Of a stretch of 64,000 nt of DNA, positions 57,075-64,000 are shown piece by piece (the first letter of the stretch is position 1; each line of letters begins with the position of its first letter). Origin of the DNA: Pseudocercospora fijiensis CIRAD86 (lineage: Eukaryota; Ascomycota; Dothideomycetes; Mycosphaerellales; Mycosphaerellaceae); the NCBI RefSeq assembly GCF_000340215.1, contig NW_006921549.1:1-64000 (forward strand), written 5' to 3'. The translations under genes were made by a program, and so were the position numbers. The notes beneath the pieces were generated by a model, which saw only the letters and a program-made list of their open reading frames with translations, had not been told where the DNA came from and made no database searches.

Positions 57075-57729
57075 GCTAGTAAAGTAGTCTATATCTTATA
57101 TCTTTTACTTAATCTTACGACCGCCTCGCTTAGAAGCCCGTAATATATACGTATATAGCTCCCTACTATCCTAAGGCCGATTAGCTCGTAGCTATATACT
57201 ATCTATACTAACCGCCTATCCGGATTTCTAACTAGTTTATACCTACTTTATACTAAGTTATATTTTACGCGACCTTCGCCTTATTGTCTTTCTATATACT
57301 ATTTATAGTAGATATAGCCTCTATAGAGATACTATTAAGGTTTAGGTTAGATAATCTACGCCTTAACTATTATAGTATACCGTACTATAGGCTTGTTTGT
57401 CTTAGATATTTACTTGCTTTTATTTGTTTAGAGATATAGTTATCGCGGCAACGACGACTTATTTTCTATTTCTTTATAGTAAGTATTAAATACTTTTACG
57501 CTACTAGGTTAAGCCTCTTGTAACCCTATACCTATATTATTACTTGCTACCCTCTTATTAGACTATACCTATTACGTTATCGATACTACGGTAATAAGAT
57601 ATCTATAGAATATATTAGTAATACGAGTAGTAGTATAACGCGACGCACTTACAGAAATATCGCTAAGTACGTATACTAGTATTACTAAAGGGCAAGGTAT
57701 ACTAGTAAGACATTACTATATAGTAGATT
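57075..57729 (+). other. 5' region of the plus-strand Gypsy element (LTR or leader)
   Basis: No domain is visible. The sequence precedes the gag-like frame. It probably includes the 5' LTR, but its ends cannot be fixed because the 3' LTR is outside the window. It holds patches of TG/CA (e.g. cttgtttgtcttag near 57390). Confidence 0.35.
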
Positions 57730-59790
57730 AATAGAAATAGGTATTAATATACTAGAAGCCTAAAACGAGGACTTCTTATAACGCCTATTACGTAGAGGCA
57801 AACTAGTCCCGATACCTCGTAGAGGTAATAGTAGCGACGACGAGTTCTTATATATAGACGATACCTTTCTCGATAAGATAGTAACTATAGGCGACGACAA
57901 CTCTTAGACCTAGTATCGTAAGAATCCCGATTCCTTCGGGAATATTCTATAGAAGTAGAGAGAGGAGGTATAACTAGAGGTATGTATATAGGAAACACTT
58001 ACTAAAGAATATATAAGACGCTAGCGTATAGGTAAGGGTAAGAATCTCAGTAAGTAGGTTATAGAGGGTTGTACCTCTAAGAGATTAGAACTACGAGCTT
58101 TTATCCTAATTAGCGAGGAGGAAGTCGACGTACCTAGAGATAATAAATACGAACCTACGAAGAAGAAGATATATAAATATCGGTACGATACGGATAACTT
58201 CTCCTAGCAATTTAGCAATAAACTAGAAAATACGGCGAAGAGCTACCTAGCGGGATTACTAGATATACTAGACTAGGGCAAGATCGAGTATAACTCTATT
58301 AAAGATACGGCTTCTCGGAATAGGTCGGCCTTTAAGTAGAAAGAAGCTAAATAGAAGGCACTAAGCGATAAGTTAAAGGCTATCTAAGAGAACCTAATAT
58401 CCGCGAATAATAGGATCGTAATAATAGATAATTAGCTAGGAGGAAGCAGCCCTTAACTAGCTCTATACCGAGAACGTAGATAAGATTTAAGAACCGTAAG
58501 ATTAATAAGCTTAAGTAGGATTGCTCCCGAGCTATAGACTAAATTAAGTAGCTAAAGAAGGAGCTAAAGGCAACTAAGGAACTCGCGTACGACCTTAAAG
58601 AACAAGCTATCTCGGTTATAACTTAGGGTATATAGGAATACCCTAAATTATAGAACGAATAGTTTAAGGGCGGCGTACTAGAGACTCCTTATAGTAAAGG
58701 CATTACAAAAGAGTAGGGTCGCGATACGATACGAATACGGAAGCCTAAATCTAAGAAGACTCCTCTATAGAGGCTATTAGATAGCGAAGACCTCTCTAAT
58801 AAGAAGGCTTCGAGTAGCGGCTTTAAGACGCCCGTTCTACCTCTAGGAGGCTATAAAGGCTCTATAGAAGTTATATACGGTAAGAAGAAAGTCCTACTTA
58901 ACGATCGTATAGGTAATACTCTAGGTCTACGAACTAAATCCGTACCTCCTAGTAAAGAGTCGGATATTATAGTAGTAAGGCTAAATAGTACGCTAATTAT
59001 TATAAAGAACCCGCTTACTAAGCTACCTATCTACGCTTATTCGAAGGACGAGAAAGTTACTTTTACTAAGTAGAAAGACAAGGTTACTACCTATATACGT
59101 ATAGAAGAGCGTATAGGTAGAGATAAAGAGATATATATTAATACCTTTATAAGCTTAGTTACTAGGGAAGTATACCGCCGAGTGTTTCCGAGAAAGAAGG
59201 CTAGTAAGTTTACTTTATAGGAGTAGATTCTTAAAGCTCTCCCTTAGAAGGAATACTATAAGCGATAGAAGTACTGCAAAGTATATTAAGCTCTTATCTA
59301 GAAGGATAACTAGTCGTTCGACGACTTCTTTACCGATTTCTAGGAGTATAGCTATTACCTAAAGTAAGGTAAGAACGAGTTAGAAGCCTAAGCTAAACTT
59401 ATAGAAGATATAAAGGAGAAGCTAGAGCCCCGATTACGTACTAAGTTAGCTAGAGACAAGTTCGAAGACCTAGATACTATAGCTAATCGCTATAGAGATA
59501 TCGAAGCAGACCGTAACCTCGCTCTATTACGTAGCTAGTTAAACCTATATCGCGGTAGAGGCGGCCGCGATAGTCGAGGAGGTAGAGCTTCCGGTAGCGG
59601 TAATAGTAATAAGGAAAAGAAGGATCCCTTTAACGGTAAGCCGAAGTATATCTACTTTAATAAAAAGATAAAGAGTTAATATAACTAGGATACTACTAAG
59701 AAGAAGGGTTTTACCTACTAAGAGCTTACTAAGGAAGAAGCTAATAAGCTACGATCGGATACCTTCTACTACGCCTATAAGAGTATAGAG
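57730..59790 (+). pseudogene. Gypsy gag remnant
   Basis: Gag packages the RNA. The frame reads PRRGNSSDDEFLYIDDTFLD near 57810, then highly charged helical sequence, and near 59550 a Gly/Arg-rich segment RGRGGRDSRGGRASGSGNSN followed by a Lys-rich stretch. The latter is an RNA-binding nucleocapsid-like tail, perhaps replacing or preceding a zinc knuckle. The stops are TAG/TAA. Confidence 0.75.
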
Positions 59791-60049
59791 TAGTAGTAGT
59801 AGTATAAATTATACCTACTCTTTAAATTAAAGAAGATAGGCGGTACTACGAAGACCTCCGCTATCTCCGGTAAAGAGTAGAAAGAGGATAATTCTACTAA
59901 TTCGGGAAACTAAAGACCTCCGAGCGTAAGCGTAGCGTACGGAGGCTAGCTATAAAGAATAGTATTACGTAAAGGAAGGATCCTCCTAATAAAGGGTCGC
60001 CGCTACTATAATAGCTTACTCTAAAGAAAGACATTTTAGAATTTATAGA

Positions 60050-60560
60050 GTAAGAAGTAGTAGTATCGGCTATAAAAGCTATCGAGCTCCTAGAAAGGTT
60101 CGAATATATAATTGTTAGTAAGCTAGTACGCAATACTACTTATAGCGATACTATACTAAGTAACGACTTACTTAATATTAGAGTAGAGGCTAATATCTAC
60201 TATAGGAGCTTCGCGAAAGAGTATATAAATAGGACTCGATTGCCTTATACTTAGAACCTAAAGGGTTTCTAAGGTAAGAGTAGTAAAGATTTAGTCGAGG
60301 AGTATATCTAAATCGAGCTAGATATAGGCGGCTATACTAAGATTGTAAATTGCTTAGTAGCTAATACTAAGCCTAGGGTCGATATTATCCTAGGTATACT
60401 ATAGTACCGAAAGTATATACTATACTTAGACCCGCTAGACTATACTATTACCTTTATAGCTAACAAGTATAGTAATAGTTACTTTACGAACGGATCGCCT
60501 ATAACTATTCGCTATAAAGTAGTTATAAATATAGGTAAGGGTAAGATCGATATCCGTACC
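60050..60560 (+). pseudogene. Gypsy aspartic protease remnant
   Basis: The frame reads NCLVANTKPRVDIILGILQY near 60350-60405, matching the conserved DIILGLPWL region of retroviral-type proteases, then RKYILYLDPLDYTITF (relatives: RH.P.IDW). The catalytic Asp-Thr/Ser-Gly upstream is not convincingly seen. Confidence 0.65.
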
Positions 60561-60959
60561 CTAGACGACGCCTTTATATAGAAGATATCTAACCTTACGA
60601 AGCTACTACGTTATAGTAGAGATAGTAGCGCTTTTTCTACTATATTAGTAGGTCTTAGAATCGGAGATATTCGCGATCCGTATAATATTAAAGTTAGTAG
60701 TATAACTGCCTAAGAAGCTCTTTAGATCCTCGAAGAACCTAGTAAGAGGTACTTAGTATAGGAGCTCTCTAAAGAAGATAGTAGGAACGTATTAGAAGAA
60801 TAAGCTTTCGCGGATATTATCGCTCGAGTAAACGCTATTACCGTAGAAGACTTTACTACTTATATAAAAGAGAAACCGCTACTAGATATCTCTAGCTTAC
60901 TTCCTACGTAGTTTAATAACTACGTAGACTATTTCGACCCGAATATAGCTATATAGCTA

Positions 60960-62350
60960 CCTCTATATAGAGAAGATACGGATATAGCTATTAACCTTAA
61001 ACCGGAATTCGACAATCCCGATAAGTTGCTATAGGCTAAGCTATATCCGATAAGCTAACCTAAACTAGAAGTTACTAAGAAGTATATCGACGGATTAAGA
61101 GTAAAGGGCTTTATCCGAGAAGCGAGATTATTAAAGCTCGCCTCGCCTATTTTTATTATATATAGACTAGGCGGAGGTTTATAGGTATACGTTAATTATA
61201 GAGCTACTAATGCAATAACGATTAAGAAAAGGTACCTAATCCTCTAAATCCGAGAGACTATAACCCGTATAGGAGGTAGGAAAGTATATACTATTTTAGA
61301 CGAAATTGTAGTATTTAATAAACTCTATATCTATATAGGCGACGAATAGAAACCGCCTTTATAATAAGGTACGGCACTTTCGAATACCTAGTTATACTAT
61401 TTAGGCTCTATAATGCCCCGAGTATATTCTAGAGTTATATTAATAAGGCCTTAAGGGAATATCTTAATAATTTCTGCTCCGCCTACCTTAATAATATTAT
61501 TATCTATAGCTAGAGCTTTAAAGAATATATTAAGTATATACGTAAAGTCCTCTAGCGTATATACGAAGCGCGCCTCCCGCTAGACTTAAATAAGAGCAAG
61601 TTCTTCGTCTCGGAAGTAAAGTACTTAGGACTTATTATTAGTATAGAAGGTATTAAAATAGACCTAGAAAAGGTCCGTACTATTAAAGAATAGCGTATAC
61701 CCGAGAGTGTTCGGGAAGTACTATCCTTCCTCGGTCTTAGTAACTTCTATAGGAGATTTATTAAAGGCTTCTCGTAGATTGTATTACTATTAACTAATCT
61801 TACTAAGGGGAATATAGTAAAGGGTAGGAAGAAGAAGTCTAGACCGAGATCCCGGGCTATATTCCGTTAGACCGAAGACTACTAACGAGTATTTAACGTA
61901 TTAAAGGATGCGTTTACGTAGGCGCCTATTCTAGCGTACTTTAATTAGTTTAAACCTTATATAGTTAAAGCAGACTCCTTAGATAGGTATATAGGCGGTA
62001 TATTATCTTAAGTTAGAGACGATAGGTTGCTCTACCTAATCGCGTTCTACTTATATAAGATAGACCCTACTAAGTGCAATTATAAGATTTATAATAAGGA
62101 ATTAAGAGCTATTGTCCGAGCCTTCGAAGAATAGAGACTAGAACTAATAGTAGGACTAGAAACGAGAGTAATTGCTAGTTATCGTAGATTAGAATACTTT
62201 ATAATAACGAAGCAGCTTAATCGCCGCTAAGTACGCTAGAGCGAGTTCCTTTTAGTATTCGATTTTAAGCTAGAATACCGACCTAGTAAATAGAATATTG
62301 TAGCCGATACCCTATCTTAGCGCGAATAGGATATAGACCCTTTAGACGAT
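60960..62350 (+). pseudogene. Gypsy reverse transcriptase and RNase H remnant
   Basis: Reads EVTKKYIDGLRVKGFIREAR near 61080, YVNYRATNAITIKKRYLI (relatives: CVDYRgLN..T.KNRYPLP), FRLYNAPSIF*SYINKALRE, AYLNNIIIYS at about 61480 (the YLDD site with both Asp turned to Asn), KSKFFVSEVKYLGLIIS and LSFLGLSNFYRRFIKGFS. RNase H follows with KADSLDRYIGGILS and CNYKIYNKELRAIVRAFEE near 62080, and DFKLEYRPSK*NIVADTLS at the end. Confidence 0.92.
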
Positions 62351-62659
62351 ATTAAAAACCGATAGCAGGTCGTACTAAAGCCTTATAACCTACTAGAACA
62401 ACGCTAAGAGCTAACGGTATTAGCGATCTCTTTAGGTACTATAGTAATAGATTAATACCGAGCTATAGTCGCTTACCTTTCTATAAACGAAGTCTCTATC
62501 GAAGAACTTATCGTAGCTATATATAATAAAGATAACCTTATATATACTATTAAAGAAGCTAGGGCCTCTAATACTACTAGGCTTCCGTAGAAGATTAATA
62601 TAGCTAATATTAGCATTTCCGATTATAAATTAGTTAATAAACTAATTAAGATTTAAGGA

Positions 62660-63790
62660 CGGATATATATCCCGTACGACCTCTATAGCGAAGTTCTTAG
62701 CAATATATACGATATACCCGTCGTAGGATACCCTAGTAGAGATAAGACCTACGAGTTGCTAACTCGCGTCTACTACTAGCTAGGTATATATACTAATACC
62801 TCTAAATAGTATAAGGTATGTTATATATACAAACGATTAATAGCTTTTTATAACGCTTATTAAGGGAGTCTACGTTAACTTCCGATCCCGATAGGCGTAT
62901 ACTAAGGGGTAGTACTAGACTATCTCGTCGAGCTACTAAATAGCTATAGTATAGAAGGAGTTAAGTATAATAATATACTAACCCTTATATGCCGTAAGAC
63001 TAAGAGAAGACATTTTATACTAGTAGTAGACCTTACGCTAGAGACCGCGGCTAACGTCGTTATACGATATATATAGAAGGATACCGGGTTCTTCCGTAGC
63101 GTTATATTAGACTAAGGGTTATAGTAGACAAGTGTCTTCTAGAAAGCCCTTATAGCTCGTATAGGGAGCTAATAGAATATTTCTATAGCCTTCTATCTAT
63201 AGATAGATAGCTAGTCTAAGAATAGTAATAAAGGACTAGAATAGTACCTACGTATATACGTTAACTATATATAAGATAACTAGGTCTAGTAGCTTCTAAT
63301 AGCAGAATTTGCTATTAATAATTAATAGTCTAGCGCGACCGGAGTTTTACCGTTCTATACTACTCTTAGCCGCTACCTAGAGATATATATAAAACCTAGA
63401 GACAAGGCACCTAAGGCAGCTATAACGTAAGATTAGCGGATTGCTAAGGCCTACGTAGATTAATTCGCTAAATATATATAGGACATCTAAGACACCTATA
63501 CTACGTATCTCGAAGCGACTAGAGCTCGATATAGCGCCGCTAGTACCGCTAGGAAAGCGGCGCTATAGTATAATATCGGAGATAGGGTTTAGTTAGATAC
63601 GCGTAATATTAAAATAATACGCCTATATAAGAAACTTAACTATAAGAACGTAGGGCCTTTTAAAATTATTAAAGTTGTTTCCGCCGATGTCTACCGACTC
63701 GAGTTATCTACTAGTTTACGTATCTATAACGTCTTCTATACTAGTCTCCTACGCGACGTATCCGCCGAGCCCTTCGAAGAATAGGAGTAC
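62660..63790 (+). pseudogene. Gypsy integrase remnant
   Basis: Zinc-binding part: YPSRDKTYELLTRVYY-like with YKVCYIYKRLIAFYN (one Cys kept). Core: VVLDYLVELL with the first Asp near 62925; VILD*GL**TSVF near 63105 (relatives: SDRGSQFTS.F); FYLQIDS (relatives: YHPQTDG) and the Glu in KGLE*YLRIYVNYI near 63235. The GPFKIIKVVSADVYRLEL block near 63650-63710 is the C-terminal GPF/Y region. Confidence 0.88.
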
Positions 63791-63819
63791 TCCGAGCCTC
63801 CGCCTATCGAAGCTTACGA

Positions 63820-64000
63820 CGGATTAGGTAACGCTAACTACTATATAGAAGAGGTAGTAAATACTAATTAGACTAGAAGAGCTAAGAAGAATGTAAAGTA
63901 TATAGTTAGATAGGCTAGTAGTGCTATTATAATAGAACTATATATAAACTTAAAGGGTTTAGTAGACGACCTTATAGTAGACTTTTGTTATAAGAACCTA
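63820..64000 (+). pseudogene. Chromodomain of the Gypsy integrase, cut by the window end
   Basis: Reads YYIEEVVNTN*TRRAKKNVK then YIVR*ASSAIIIELYINLKG and LVDDLIVDF, matching chromodomain order (Y.VE.Il..R..g...YLVKW.Gy...e.TWEp...L) and the usual trailing acidic helix. Chromodomains direct such elements to heterochromatin. The match is weakened by RIP. Confidence 0.75.

Larger units (their letters stand above)
57730..64000 (+). mobile_element. Ty3/Gypsy chromovirus, 3' end outside the window
   Basis: Plus-strand order is gag (57730-59790), protease (60050-60560), reverse transcriptase and RNase H (60960-62350), integrase (62660-63790) and chromodomain (63830-64000), the chromovirus arrangement. 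All frames carry TAG/TAA at Gln/Trp positions. It is a different, older-looking or equally RIPped family from the minus-strand Gypsy. The 3' LTR must lie beyond 64000. Confidence 0.9.

Noticed and set aside
59897..60133. 78-codon minus-strand ORF
   Set aside because: Antisense to the Gypsy gag-protease junction; no independent support.

Overview
The window looks like a gene-free, repeat-packed heterochromatic island from a filamentous ascomycete (Pezizomycotina). Its composition suggests this first. CpA and TpG are nearly absent over most of the 64 kb and TpA is in large excess, while CpG survives well (runs such as gcgcgcg are common). That is the footprint of repeat-induced point mutation (RIP; C-to-T at CpA on either strand), not CpG deamination. 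Conceptual translations stay in frame for hundreds of codons, interrupted by TAG/TAA where Gln or Trp is expected. ATG and TGA are rare, which is why ORF finding fails here. I see no intact host gene.

Layout. 1-1660: minus-strand LINE ORF1 remnant. 2208-4150: three tandem-repeat families. 4200-18600: an unidentified RIPped element split by a 9.5-kb hAT transposon (6439-15917, perfect 8-bp target duplication). The hAT carries a dead hAT transposase, two histone H3-like pseudogenes and introns containing CCGG palindromic repeats. 18.6-25.1 kb: unassigned RIPped sequence, an LTR-like segment, a tRNA-like relic, a 182-bp inverted repeat and a (TTA)n tract. 25112-28899: PIF/Harbinger element 1. 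28.9-30.4 kb: LTR-like DNA. 30.4-47.5 kb: one minus-strand Ty3/Gypsy pol, broken in two places. Between its integrase and RNase H lies a 25-bp minisatellite, itself split by Harbinger element 2 (33702-36978). Inside its reverse transcriptase lies a LINE (13-bp target duplication), which in turn holds a truncated second hAT copy and a Harbinger-like end. 48161-51710: a pogo/Fot1-type element with long inverted termini and a TA duplication. 53.6-56.1 kb: a (TAG)n tract and an unidentified coding remnant. 56143-57072: a mariner-type MITE. 57.7-64 kb: a plus-strand Ty3/Gypsy chromovirus (gag to chromodomain) running off the window.

Nesting gives a relative history: Gypsy, LINE and hAT copies are saturated with RIP. 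The two Harbinger elements keep many CA/TG dinucleotides and sit inside mutated DNA, so they look like the latest arrivals.

The most unusual content is the large hAT with two H3-like genes. In one, removing an intron with GTAAGT, ACTAAT and TAG signals restores the histone core motif GTVALRKIRKYQKS. The introns of this element repeatedly carry TAGCCGGTA/TACCGGCTA palindromes. All readings are by eye. Coordinates of TIRs and duplications are exact; coding-remnant limits are approximate.
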